DNA from: Planctomycetota bacterium | GTDB taxonomy: Bacteria > Planctomycetota > Phycisphaerae > UBA1845 > UTPLA1 | Assembly: GCA_016712275.1 (NCBI GenBank) | Contig: JADJRI010000015.1 | Coordinates: 1-64,000 of the forward strand | Direction: 5' to 3' | Length of the DNA: 64,000 nucleotides | In this document: one piece after another, positions 52,540 to 62,218 of the stretch | How positions within the stretch are numbered: the first letter of the stretch is position 1 | Layout of the letters: each line of letters opens with the position of its first letter | The notes under the pieces: generated by a model | The model's database searches: none | The model's input: the letters and a program-made list of their open reading frames with translations, nothing else | Told to the model about the DNA's origin: nothing | Made by a program: the position numbers and the translations under genes

Positions 52540-54334
52540 ATGAGAAAACGGATATCAATGTTCGTGATTAACTTGAAACGAACTGTTGTTCGATTCGCGC
52601 CGGTTGCCGGCTTGTTGGTGGGCTTTTCGGCGCAATGGGCCGATGCGCAGCCGCCGCATGCACTGGTTCCCATTCGCACACCACTATTTTCAATTGACCT
52701 CGCCTCTCCCACCGCAATGTCGCCGAATCTCACGGCCAGCGATGTGCTTACCAAACCGGGACCATCGCCCATTTTTCCTCATGTCGGCCTCGGTCTTAAC
52801 AGCCCACTCGACGATCTTGACGGCCTTTCGGGCGATCGTAGCGAAGCACTTTTGGCCGGCGGCACGACGCCGACATTCGCCATTCTTTTCAGTATCGATC
52901 GTTTGTCGGTCGGACTTGCCCCACCGGATCCCACGCTGGTGGCAATCAATCGGCCATTTAACGCTCTTGAACAGGCTGCCAAGAATCAGGCGCCGGCCGA
53001 TCTCTTCATGTCGACTTTGCTGTTCGACATGAGCGGGCCGCTCCTGCCGCCCATGCGCGGTCCCGGCGGTGGCGGCAACAATACATCGACAAAAATCAGG
53101 GCGATACGGGTGGCGTCGACTACGACCTGAAACCCGAAAAAGCGCCGGAAGTTTCCGTCGATCCCACTGAGGCCAAGGATAGCACCGATGCCCTTGCCTA
53201 TATCGATGAGGGCGGTGGCCCGATGCGCGGCGTCGAAGCAAATGGAATCTTTTTTTCCCTGACGCGGCAAAGCCCTTCGCTTGCCGAGTTACCAGGCAAC
53301 GGAAGCGCGCGAATATCTACTTTGATCCCGGGCCGACGGCGCCCAACAATGAAATCCTTTATGCCAGCGCCCAGCAACTTGGTTTGCAACCTGGACCCAA
53401 CGGTGATGATATTCGCAGTCTCGTGGTTTTTGACAACGGGGATCGCGTGCTCAATCCCACGAATGACAGAATCTTTTTTACTTTATCCCGCAACTCACCC
53501 TCGATTAATGGATTTAGCGCAGCCGACATTTTGGTATCAAACGGCTCCGGCAGTTTCACGCGATATGCCGCCGCGGAAGATCTGGGGCTCGCTCCGTCAG
53601 ACGCCATCGACGGACTTGAAATCCATGTGACCGACGACATCGATCAGTCCATTGTCAACCACGCGCTCTTGCTCGTCATTCCCGGCGACCATGACAACGA
53701 CGGCGACCTCGATCAGGACGATTGTGAAGAATTCCAGAATTGCTACAGCGGCACCGCACCACTCGACACCAATGGTCAGGCAAACTACACAGTGGGTGTC
53801 GGACCGGCCAATCAATTCAATCCGGCAAACCTTACGATAGAAACGGGTGACCGCGTCACCTGGGTCTGGTCCGGCGGATTGCATAGTGTGGTCAGCGGAA
53901 CCAACGGCATCTATGACGGCGCGTTTCATTCCGGCGTGCCGACATCGGTCACCGGAACGACATTTCAAGTTGTTTTTTCTCATGCGTTTGTCGATTTGTA
54001 TCCGCGTTCCGAAGGCATCTACAACTACTTCAGCCAGACAGTTCCGCCCCCCGGTATGCGCGGCGCTGTGGAGGTCTTGCCGCATCCCTGTGCCACATAC
54101 GACCTCGATCACGACCGGGACGTTGACTGCGAAGATTGGCGAATATTGACTACGGTCTATTTGGAATTCAATGCGACGCTTTGCGTGCCGCTTACCATTC
54201 CTGAGTTTGTCGCGGTGCTGCTCGATCAGCCGATGCACCCCGCACATGTTTGTCTCGCCGATATGAACGCCGATGGCGTCGCCAATGGCCGGGATGTGCG
54301 TCCATACGTCAACGCATATCTAGCCATGCCTTAG
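52540..54334 (+). CDS. secreted protein with degenerate cupredoxin-like domain and dockerin-like repeats (two frameshifts)
   Basis: About 598 aa. The signal peptide (APVAGLLVGFSAQWADAQ) starts at ATG 52540, with ATG 52558 as alternative; no clear Shine-Dalgarno. The frame changes near 53093, where one A is missing (TSTK to NQGDTGG), and again near 53300-53310 (GNGS to ANIYFDPGP). With both restored the chain is continuous. The part coded about 53790-54080 resembles plastocyanin-type domains (LTIETGDRVTWVWSGGLHSV ... GMRGAVEV). However, the position of the usual Cys/His copper ligands reads NYFSQTVPPPG, so copper binding looks lost. The end has GDHDNDGDLDQDDCEEF and ADMNADGVANGRDVRPY, both dockerin-like. 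The role is unknown. Confidence 0.7.
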
Positions 54335-54409
54335 ACCCGATTCAAGCTCACGAAACAACATAAACATCGCAAAAACAAGCATTTAAGAATAATTCACATC
54401 TCTTTTGCG

Positions 54410-54439
54410 TTGACGGCATCACCCGCCGATTATTACAAT
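54410..54439 (+). promoter_or_regulatory. sigma-70-type promoter upstream of the lysine aminotransferase
   Basis: TTGACG (54410-54415), an 18-bp spacer, then TACAAT (54434-54439), five of six matches in each hexamer. The expected start near 54446 gives a leader of about 320 nt. Confidence 0.6.
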
Positions 54440-54485
54440 ATGCGCGGATGAGCGACTTCGCGTCATGCTCGCCCATAGGATTCTC

Positions 54486-54623
54486 ATGACCACGTTGAAC
54501 GAACAACTCGCCTCCGCGCTGACACGATGCGGTCAACACCGCGCACGTTTGTGGTTCGGCGTGGTTGAGCGGACGCACACCATCGGCCTCGCCGATTTCA
54601 TGTCCAAAATCTTCAACGAATAA
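54486..54623 (+). CDS. candidate 45-aa leader ORF upstream of lat
   Basis: It reads MTTLNEQLASALTRCGQ and ends MSKIFNE, with AGGA five bases before the ATG, and starts about 40 nt after the predicted transcription start. It ends 144 nt before the aminotransferase. There is no run of lysine codons, so classic attenuation is not evident. It may be a leader peptide, a stand-alone small protein, or chance. Confidence 0.35.
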   Translation: MTTLNEQLASALTRCGQHRARLWFGVVERTHTIGLADFMSKIFNE

Positions 54624-54723
54624 TCGAACGAGTTTTGTCGCATTTCCAGATGTTGACCCGTCCGCGCGCCATTGGCGGCCAGGTCGCCCGAAAGTTCATT
54701 GTTCGTTTTCATGCAAAGATCCA

Positions 54724-54762
54724 TGGCGACCGCTGCGTCGCCACTTAGAATTCCTTGAGGAA
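54724..54762 (+). promoter_or_regulatory. hairpins at the ribosome-binding site of lat
   Basis: A 7-bp perfect stem TGGCGAC/GTCGCCA (54724-54743, 6-base loop) is followed by TTCC-TTGA-GGAA (54751-54762), in which the Shine-Dalgarno GAGGAA is itself paired. The start codon is at 54768. Translational control of the aminotransferase is therefore possible. Confidence 0.4.
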
Positions 54763-54767
54763 CAGAC

Positions 54768-56102
54768 ATGCTTGCCAAGACACCCAAGTCAATCAAAATT
54801 GATCCGACCGATGTTCTGACCGAATTGAAGAAACACATACTTGTCGATGGATTCGAAATCGTGATCGATCTCGAACGCAGTCAGGGATGCTACCTCTATG
54901 ACGCGCATTCCGATCGCACCCTGATCGACCTGTATGCCTTTTATGCCTCCATGCCCGTCGGCTTCAATCATCCGCACTTTCAACGACAAGACGTTCAGGA
55001 TGATCTGCTCGCCGCCGCCAGCGTCAAAGTGGCGAACTCCGACGTCTATAGCGTGCCCATGGCGCGGTTTGTCAAAACGCTTGTGCGCGTCTTCGGCGTG
55101 CCCGAATTGCCGAAGCTGTTTTTTGTCGAAGGCGGCGCGCTGGCGGTCGAAAACGCGCTGAAAGCGGCCATGGACTGGAAAGTCCAGAAGAACATTGCCG
55201 CGGGACATGGCGAAATCGGTACTGACGTTTTGCATTTCAGAAACTGCTTCCATGGTCGCACCGGCTATACCATGTCGCTGACCAACACTGATCCCAACAA
55301 AGTGGCATTGTTCGCCAAATTCGACTGGCCGCGTGTCTCGTCGCCGGCGATCGACCATTCGCTCAGCGAGCCGCAACGCACCGAAAAGGTCGTCACGGAC
55401 GAGAAACAGGCCGAGGCGGAAATCATGCAGGCGATTCAGACCCGCCCGAACCGCATTTGCGCGATCATCATCGAACCGATACAGGGCGAAGGCGGAGATC
55501 GCCATTTCCGTAAGGAGTGGTTCCAGACGCTACGCCGAATCGCAAACGAGCACGACATGTTGCTCATTTTTGACGAGGTGCAGTCCGGCATGGGCGTCAG
55601 CGGCCGGAAATGGTGCTTTCAGCATTTCGATGTCACACCGGACCTGCTCTGCTTTGGCAAGAAGGCCCAAGTTTGCGGCGTCATGGCGGGGTCGCGCATC
55701 GACGAAGTGAAGGACAACGTTTGGCGGAAACCGAGCCGAATTAATTCGACCTGGGGCGGAAACTTTACCGACATGGTCCGCTCAACGCACTACATGCAGA
55801 TTGTCGAGCAGGAAGACCTCGTCGAAAACGCACGCGAAATGGGAGAGCGGTTTCTCGATGCCCTGAAACAACTGGCCGCCGAAAACCCGATCATAAAATC
55901 GGTGCGCGGCCGCGGGCTGCTTCTTGCCTTTGACCTGGCCGATACCGAGAGCCGCAATAAATTCTGGCGAAATTGCTTTTCGAGCGGGCTGCTCGTGCTT
56001 CGCAGCGGCGAACGATCCATTCGTCTTCGCCCGGTTCTCGACATACGTCCGGAAATCATCGACGAATCGATCAAGCTGATGCGTGATGCCCTGCAGAAAT
56101 AG
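54768..56102 (+). CDS. lat: L-lysine 6-aminotransferase (class III PLP aminotransferase)
   Basis: 444 aa, close to the length of the mycobacterial and actinomycete lysine epsilon-aminotransferase, which transfers the epsilon-amino group of lysine to 2-oxoglutarate. Landmarks are FVEGGALAVENALKAAMDWK, CFHGRTGYTMSLTNTDP, the PLP-binding IIIEPIQGEGGDRHF, FDEVQSGMG and the Schiff-base Lys in LLCFGKKAQVCG. An arginine-rich C-terminal part (RSGERSIRLRPVLDI) contacts the carboxylate in this family. GAGGAA precedes the start. It lies near alanine dehydrogenase (56989), another amino-acid nitrogen gene, but the two are separated by an opposing lipoprotein gene. Other class III omega-aminotransferases are possible. 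Confidence 0.85.
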   Translation: MLAKTPKSIKIDPTDVLTELKKHILVDGFEIVIDLERSQGCYLYDAHSDRTLIDLYAFYASMPVGFNHPHFQRQDVQDDLLAAASVKVANSDVYSVPMARFVKTLVRVFGVPELPKLFFVEGGALAVENALKAAMDWKVQKNIAAGHGEIGTDVLHFRNCFHGRTGYTMSLTNTDPNKVALFAKFDWPRVSSPAIDHSLSEPQRTEKVVTDEKQAEAEIMQAIQTRPNRICAIIIEPIQGEGGDRHFRKEWFQTLRRIANEHDMLLIFDEVQSGMGVSGRKWCFQHFDVTPDLLCFGKKAQVCGVMAGSRIDEVKDNVWRKPSRINSTWGGNFTDMVRSTHYMQIVEQEDLVENAREMGERFLDALKQLAAENPIIKSVRGRGLLLAFDLADTESRNKFWRNCFSSGLLVLRSGERSIRLRPVLDIRPEIIDESIKLMRDALQK

Positions 56103-56209
56103 GCGGGCGGAGCAAGGCGGCGAAGTGAGCCGCCGGGGTTCGGCCGAGCGTGTTTCGCTGTATACCCGGTAATACACTACGCACGAAATGCCGGCATCAT
56201 GGCATTGAC

Positions 56210-56974
56210 CTACCGGATCCCCGCCTCGTTCAGGTCGTCGATTTCGACATTGAATCCGTACATCAACTGATTCACCTTCACGCCCAGAAAGGTGTCCACC
56301 CCCTCCGCATACACAAGGTGCAAATAGGGCGGCACCGCCAGCGGACGGTAGAATCCTTCGTGAAATTCGCCATACAGGAATGCCACGCGCCCGCGCTGAC
56401 GGACCGTGTTGATCAGCGCCGGCCATCGATCCGCCCGGGTTTCGCCGACCCGAGCGGTCAGTCCGACGACCACGCCGCGCGAAAAATCCGGACAAGCCGT
56501 TTCCGTGTCGAGATTGGTCGCCTTCAACATTTGCGACCACTGGGCCGGCGTCGTGACTATCACAAAGTCGAATCGATCCGACAGGGAATAAACGCTTCCC
56601 GCGGGCAGCCCGCGCGGTTGCAGAATTCTCGCAAACCACTGCCCGCCGGTCTCGGTCCGATCAAAACGGTATCGGCTCACATGTTCGAAATCCGCCGCCT
56701 GATTCCACACCTGCAGGGATCGCTCCGTGGAAGCGCAACCGGCTGCTCCCCAAACCAATGCACCAAAAGCGATTAGAACTGCTCTTTTTGCGATTGAACC
56801 GATCGGCCGAAGACTGCTCCGATGCCATCCGCGCCCGTTGCGGCTGATACCATGTTGGCATAGCATTTCCGCGCGTGCTTCGGTCGTCCGAGGCAGCGAT
56901 TCGGCGGCATCAAGCCGGCTGACAGCCTCTGCTCGGATCATGAATCCGGGTATCGGTGTTTCTTCTTGTTTCAT
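56210..56974 (-). CDS. lipoprotein of unknown function
   Basis: Up to 254 aa. The frame is open from ATG 56974, only 14 bp from the divergent ald start, but the lipoprotein signal (AKRAVLIAFGALVWGAAGC) begins about 60 residues in, so the true start may be further in, such as ATG 56866. After the lipobox AAGC there are about 175 residues with a mixed alpha/beta pattern (FDFVIVTTPAQWSQ, RVAFLYGEFHEGF, VDTFLGVKVNQLMYGF). I do not recognise a domain. Confidence 0.6.
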   Translation of the reverse strand: MKQEETPIPGFMIRAEAVSRLDAAESLPRTTEARAEMLCQHGISRNGRGWHRSSLRPIGSIAKRAVLIAFGALVWGAAGCASTERSLQVWNQAADFEHVSRYRFDRTETGGQWFARILQPRGLPAGSVYSLSDRFDFVIVTTPAQWSQMLKATNLDTETACPDFSRGVVVGLTARVGETRADRWPALINTVRQRGRVAFLYGEFHEGFYRPLAVPPYLHLVYAEGVDTFLGVKVNQLMYGFNVEIDDLNEAGIR

Positions 56975-56988
56975 CGGAGTCCCCCACC

Positions 56989-58094
56989 ATGATCGTTGGC
57001 GTTGTCAAAGAGATCAAGCCACATGAATACCGGGTTGGAATGATTCCATCCGGAGCCGCCGCTCTAACCCTTGCCGGCCACAAAGTCATCGTTGAAAAAG
57101 ATGCCGGCGCCGGTTCCGGCTTTCTCGATTCGGACTATGTCAAGGCCGGTGCGAAGATCGTCGATCGCACCGCTGATGTCTGGGCGCAAGCCGAGATGGT
57201 CATCAAAGTAAAGGAGCCTCAACCCGCGGAAATCAAGATGCTCCGCCGCGATCAGGTCCTATTTACCTACTTTCACTTCGCCGCGGACCGCAGCCTCACT
57301 GAGGGCGTCATCAAGAGTGGCAGTGTCGCCATCGCTTATGAGACCGTTCGCGACAAAAGGGGCACACTCCCGCTGCTCACGCCCATGAGCGAAGTCGCCG
57401 GAAAAATGAGCGTGCAGGAAGGCGCCAAGTACCTCGAGCGGCCCATGATGGGACGCGGAATTCTTCTCGGCGGCGTGCCCGGTGTTGAGCCGGCCACCGT
57501 ACTCATTCTCGGTGGTGGTGTTGTCGGCACCAACGCGGCAAAGGTCGCTGCCGGCCTTGGCGCGCATGTGATTCTGATGGACGTGAGTCTTGACCGGCTG
57601 CGATACCTGTCGGACGTCATGCCGGCCAATGTGACGCCGCTCTTTAGCGACCCGTCGCTGATCGACTATCACATTCGCGAGGCCGATCTCGTCATCGGCG
57701 CGGTGCTCATCCCCGGTGCCCGCTGCCCGGTTCTCATTACCCGCGACCACCTCAAAATCATGAAACCCGGCTCCGTCATCGTCGATGTCGGCGTCGATCA
57801 GGGCGGCTGCTGCGAAACCATCAAGCCGACGACCCACGACAACCCCACCTCATCGTCGATGATGTTGTCCATTACGGCGTCGCCAACATGCCGGGCGCTG
57901 TCGGCCGCACCAGTACTTTCGCCCTGACCAACGCGACCATGCCTTACGCACTTCGACTCGCCAATATGGGCTACCAAGCGGCTTGCAAGGCCGATCCGGG
58001 GCTTGCAGCCGGCGTCGATGTTCATAAAGGTGTGCTGACAAATAAGGATGTGGCTGAAACGTTTGGTTTGGAATATCGAAGTTGGGAACCCTAA
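56989..58094 (+). CDS. ald: alanine dehydrogenase (single frameshift)
   Basis: About 368 aa. It interconverts L-alanine and pyruvate plus ammonia with NAD, and belongs to the AlaDH/PNT family. The N-terminal half has MIVGVVKEIKPHEYRVG, and KVKEPQPAE with the substrate Lys. The NAD domain has LILGGGVVGTNAAKVAAGLG. The frame changes near 57843, where one C is missing from a C run (THDNP then HLIVDDVVHYGVANMPGAVG in the next frame), and ends with AAGVDVHKGVLTNKDVAETF. GGAG lies nine bases before ATG 56989. It is divergent from the lipoprotein gene. Confidence 0.93.
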
Positions 58095-58178
58095 TATGTC
58101 AACGAGGACAGTGGACCAGGAGGCTATCGGTCGGTTGAAAGCTATTGTCCGCTACAGTTAATTCACTTCGGGAGACTC

Positions 58179-59690
58179 ATGAGCCGCGGAACCATTATTT
58201 TCATTTCGATTCTTGTGCTCGCGATAGGCGGATTTATTTTTATCAGCCAGTCCTCCCTGCTCAGCGGCCTATCGCTCAACTTTCTTGACGGCCAGAAGGA
58301 CAAGGCTATTCGCGGGGATCTCGTCATCCCCGTTACCTCCACGGGTGTCGTCGAATCGGCACAGATCATTCAAGTTAAGTCAAAAGCCGGCGGCATTGTC
58401 AATCAAATTCCGGTTCTCGAAGGCCAGATGGTCAAGAAAGGCGATATTCTCGTCGTACTCGATCCTGTCGATGAAAAGCGTGCCGTCGAGGCAAGGCAGT
58501 CCGACGCCGATCGCGCCAAATCCGCATGGGAAAAAGCCAAGATCGCACTCGAAAAGGCAAAGATCGATCTGCCCAATCAGACGCTCACGGCTGAGGCAAG
58601 GCTCGCCGATGCCAAGGCCCGACTTAGCACCGCAAAATATCAATACGACAAGCTCATGAAACTCGCCAAGGAACAGCCCGACGGCGGCGTTTACAGTGAG
58701 CAGGAAGTCATCACGGTCACAGCCAATCGCGACAGCGCCAAAGCGGCCGTCGACATGGCCGAAATCGACGTCATCACCTCAAAAAACAACGAGATAGTGC
58801 TTTTGAAGAGCGCCGAGGAAGATGTCGTACAGGCACAGGCTACGTGGGAAACGACCGTCAAGAACCTTGAGGATGCCAACCAGCGGCTCGCCGAAACAAC
58901 CGTCCGCGCACCGGCCGATGCCATGGTCTACAGCATTCAGACGCGCGTCGGCGAGGCAATTCAAAGCGGCACCCAATCCCTCACCGGCGGCACGCCTCTC
59001 CTAATCCTGGCCGATGTGAGCGCCATGTTTGTCATTGCCCAGATCGACGAGGCTGACATCGGCGAAATTCGCGAAATCGCTCCCGACTATGCCCGCCCCG
59101 GCAAGACCCAGCGGCTGGAAGAATCAGAGTATATTCGCAAGGCCCGCGAAATCATCGAAAAGTCGAAAGCCAGCAGCCAGCCGCTTAGCAATGACGAAAA
59201 AGCAATGATCCTGAGCGAGGCCGAGAAGCAGGCGATCGAAAAGGAAGGCGTCGAGGTCCAGGCCCGGCCCGTTGTCGTCACGGTCGATGCCTATCGCACT
59301 GAAACCTACAAAGGCGTGATCGAACGAATTCTCCCGGCCCCGGAACGACTCACCAATGCTGTTACCTTCAAGGTTAGAATCCGTCTTATTGGGGAAGACC
59401 TTCAGAAGCTCAACGGCCTCCAAGCCGACCTGGAATTTGAAACCGAAACCAAACACAACGTGGTCCTCGTGAAGAACGAAGCCCTCACCAGTGAAGTCCT
59501 CCAATGCTACGTTTTTGTGCCCCATCGCGACAATCCCGGCGATCGCCTCGGCGAAAAGAAAATTCCCGTTAAAATCGGGGCAACCGACGGCACCCACACC
59601 GAAGTCGTCGCCGGCCTGAAGGAAGGCGAGGAAGTCTGGACCAAACGCCCGCAACTGACTGACAAGGAAAAGCGGGAAAGCGGAGGCTAA
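58179..59690 (+). CDS. MacA-type periplasmic adaptor (membrane-fusion) protein
   Basis: 503 aa. A short cytoplasmic start and one membrane helix (IIFISILVLAIGGFIF) are followed by a lipoyl-like segment (GGIVNQIPVLEGQMVKKGDILVVLD) and a long alpha-helical hairpin (about residues 105-235). The second lipoyl half reads TTVRAPADAMVYSIQTRVGEA. A beta-barrel and membrane-proximal domains follow. A Lys/Glu-rich insert of about 60 residues (coded about 59090-59260) interrupts the barrel part, unlike E. coli MacA. GGGAG precedes the start. It lies upstream of MacB-type ATPase and permease genes, with a terminator-like hairpin in between. Confidence 0.85.
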   Translation: MSRGTIIFISILVLAIGGFIFISQSSLLSGLSLNFLDGQKDKAIRGDLVIPVTSTGVVESAQIIQVKSKAGGIVNQIPVLEGQMVKKGDILVVLDPVDEKRAVEARQSDADRAKSAWEKAKIALEKAKIDLPNQTLTAEARLADAKARLSTAKYQYDKLMKLAKEQPDGGVYSEQEVITVTANRDSAKAAVDMAEIDVITSKNNEIVLLKSAEEDVVQAQATWETTVKNLEDANQRLAETTVRAPADAMVYSIQTRVGEAIQSGTQSLTGGTPLLILADVSAMFVIAQIDEADIGEIREIAPDYARPGKTQRLEESEYIRKAREIIEKSKASSQPLSNDEKAMILSEAEKQAIEKEGVEVQARPVVVTVDAYRTETYKGVIERILPAPERLTNAVTFKVRIRLIGEDLQKLNGLQADLEFETETKHNVVLVKNEALTSEVLQCYVFVPHRDNPGDRLGEKKIPVKIGATDGTHTEVVAGLKEGEEVWTKRPQLTDKEKRESGG

Positions 59691-59712
59691 AGCGATTCTC
59701 GAATGATTGTGG

Positions 59713-59731
59713 CGCCGCCGTCCCGGCGGTG
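59713..59731. repeat. GC-rich palindrome
   Basis: GCGCCGCCG, loop TCC, CGGCGGTGC (one G.U pair). No T run follows. It resembles a REP-type element, but only this copy was noticed. Confidence 0.3.
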
Positions 59732-59920
59732 CATTCTCAAGCGAGACGCCTGAGCCACAGCGCCGGACTCACTCAATCGTCAAATGCAATAGTACGTGGC
59801 GGTCCGTATCGTCATTCTCGCGACTCTGCCCGCGAAAACCGATACCCTTTGTTATGCCGATTCCCAACGGAGACGGGTGGCGGATCGAAACGTGATAAAT
59901 GCTCCAGGACGGCATTTCCC

Positions 59921-59953
59921 AGCCGGGTCGCATCGCCCGGCTCTGATTTTTTA
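59921..59953 (+). terminator. intrinsic terminator between macA-like and macB-like genes
   Basis: Stem AGCCGGG / CCCGGCT (7 bp, 8-base loop), then CTGATTTTTT. Adaptor and ATPase would therefore not be fully co-transcribed unless it is read through or regulated. Confidence 0.65.
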
Positions 59954-60001
59954 GGCGTTTTCGTTTACCATGTCGGCCAATGCCGTTAAGTACTGGGTAG
60001 A

Positions 60002-60805
60002 GTGGGACACAAACACGCGCAAAACGAGACGCACTTGCAATCGCCGCTGATTCAAATCCGAAATCTCTCCAAGCATTATGTCATGGGCAGCACCGTCGTT
60101 CGCGCACTCGACGGTGTCGATCTCAACATCAATGCCGGCGAAATGGTCTCCATCACCGGCCAGTCCGGCAGCGGCAAGAGCACCATGATGCATCTGCTCG
60201 GTTGCCTCGACCGCCCCGGCACCGGTGAATACCACATCGACGGCGAACTCGTCAGCGCCATGAGCGATCGCCAACTCGCCATTGTTCGCAACCAGAAAAT
60301 CGGCTTTGTCTTTCAGACTTTTAATCTCATTCAGCGCACCAGCGCCATCGACAATGTGGCCGTGCCCTTGTTCTATGCCCGGAAACTGTCCGTTCGCGAT
60401 GCTTCGCTCAGAGCTCTTGAAAAGGTCGGCCTCGGCAAGCGCGGCACCCACACGCCCAGCGAGCTTTCCGGCGGCGAGCGTCAGCGCGTCGCCATTGCCC
60501 GCGCCATCGTCAACGAACCGAAAATCCTGCTCGCGGACGAGCCGACCGGAAATCTCGACAGCCGCACCGGCGAGCAGATCATGGATATTTTTCACGAGTT
60601 GCACCGTTCCGGCGTGACCATTGTTATCGTCACGCATGAAATGGATGTCGCCGTTCAGGCCGAGCGGGTCATTCGCATGCGTGATGGGAAAATCATCGAA
60701 GACCGAAAAGTGGACGACGCGCTGCGCGAGGAGCTTGGCGTCAACGTAGCACCCAAACCACCGACGCGCTCGCCGCCCCCGATGGCAAGGCCTGCGGGCG
60801 TTTGA
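60002..60805 (+). CDS. MacB-type ABC transporter ATP-binding protein
   Basis: 267 aa from GTG 60002. Walker A GQSGSGKST, the Q-loop region FVFQTFNL, signature LSGGERQRVAIARA, Walker B ILLADEPTG and the H-loop VTHEMDVA are all intact. The N-terminus (LIQIRNLSKHYVMGSTVVRALDGV) is typical of the LolD/MacB class. It pairs with the permease at 60885 and the adaptor at 58179. The substrate is unknown (antibiotic, peptide or glycolipid export are family precedents). Confidence 0.9.
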   Translation: MGHKHAQNETHLQSPLIQIRNLSKHYVMGSTVVRALDGVDLNINAGEMVSITGQSGSGKSTMMHLLGCLDRPGTGEYHIDGELVSAMSDRQLAIVRNQKIGFVFQTFNLIQRTSAIDNVAVPLFYARKLSVRDASLRALEKVGLGKRGTHTPSELSGGERQRVAIARAIVNEPKILLADEPTGNLDSRTGEQIMDIFHELHRSGVTIVIVTHEMDVAVQAERVIRMRDGKIIEDRKVDDALREELGVNVAPKPPTRSPPPMARPAGV

Positions 60806-60884
60806 GCATGCGCTGTGTCATTGCGTGTTAAGTACGATGTCGAGTCAGACATTATCTCATACTGTCGATTGAATTCGGATACCT

Positions 60885-62122
60885 ATGTTTTTCTTTCGTG
60901 TCTGCATCATGGCCCTGCGTAGTCTATGGATTCATCCATTGCGCAGCATCCTCGCCACCCTCGGCGTCATCATCGGCGTCGCCGCTGTCGTCGCTGCCAT
61001 GGCCATTCTCGAAGGCATGAGCGCCCGCATGGCCACCGGCTTCGAGTCGATGGGCTCCAACAAAATCTACATCATGCCCGAAGTCGAGCGGCGCGGACGC
61101 CGCGCCGTCGGCAGCTTCGATGCCCTCGAACTGGATGACGCTTACGCGATCGACCGCGGCTGCAAAAGCACCATCAATCGCGTCATGCCGCAGATCAATA
61201 ACAGCGTCACCGTGAAGTTTCTCTCCAAATCCACCAATGCCTCCATTCTCGGCGCGACCGAGGTTTATCCGCTCATCAACAGCCACAACGTCGCCGAAGG
61301 AGAGTTTTTCAGCCGCTCAAACGTGCAGGGCAAGGCGAGCGTTGTTGTCATCGGCGCCAAAGTGAAACAGGAGCTGTTCGGCGGCCGCCCCGCCATCGAG
61401 GAGAAAATCAAAATCTCCGGCCTCGGGCGCCTCGGCACCCGCACCCAACCGTCGTCGGCGTCATGGAGGAAAAGGGCAACGTCGGCTTCACCGATGTGGA
61501 CCGGCAAGTCATTATTCCAATCACCACCGCCATGGAAAAGGTCTACGGCGTAAAATTCATCCAGACCATCGTTGCCGAAGCCCGTACCGCCGCCGACAAG
61601 GACATTGAAGCGGCAAAAAACGACGTCAAAAAATTGCTCCGCATGCGCCACCGCATTCGCGCCGGCCAGCAGGACGATTTCCAGGTGCAGGCACAGAAGG
61701 AATTTGTCCAGCAATTCGGCCAGTTTCAGGCGATCATCACCGTCGTCCTTGGTTCCATTGCCGGTATCAGCCTCGTCGTCGGCGGCATCGGCATTATGAA
61801 TATCATGCTCGTGGCCGTGACCGAGCGCACGCGCGAAATCGGCGTGCGCATGGCCATGGGCGCGCAGCGGTTCGACGTCTTGCAGCAGTTTCTCGTCGAA
61901 GCCAGTTTCGTTTCGTTCCTTGGCGGCGCGGTCGGGGTGCTCATGGGTTGGGGGCTCGCCAACACGATCGAAAAACTGACACGTGTTTTCGAAACGCTCA
62001 CTACGCCCTGGTCCATCGCCGCCGCGCTGGCCATGGCCACCGGCACCGGCATCGTCAGCGGCATTTACCCGGCATGGAAAGCCTCAAGACTCGATCCTGT
62101 CGAGGCGCTGCGGTACGAATAA
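60885..62122 (+). CDS. MacB-type ABC permease (FtsX family; single frameshift)
   Basis: About 412 aa: one N-terminal membrane helix (SILATLGVIIGVAAVVAAMAIL), a periplasmic MacB-PCD domain, then three C-terminal helices (VVLGSIAGISLVVGGIGIMNIM with the family motif TERTREIGVRMAMGA, and the last ending YPAWKASRLDPVEALRYE). The frame changes near 61436-61446 (GLGRLGT to VVGVMEEKG), inside the periplasmic part, consistent with one base lost or gained. ATP hydrolysis is by the partner at 60002; here ATPase and permease are separate proteins, as in many MacB-like systems. Confidence 0.88.
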
Positions 62123-62218
62123 GGGCCGAAAATCGACTGCCCGACGGTGAATTCCGAGTTTGGACTTCTGTTTTCCAACCCCATTCGTTATTCTGAGTTC
62201 GCCATTGAAAGTGTTGCC

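Noticed and set aside
54348..54838. Overlapping minus-strand open frames upstream of lat
   Set aside because: No start signal or family resemblance; the region is better explained as the lat leader.
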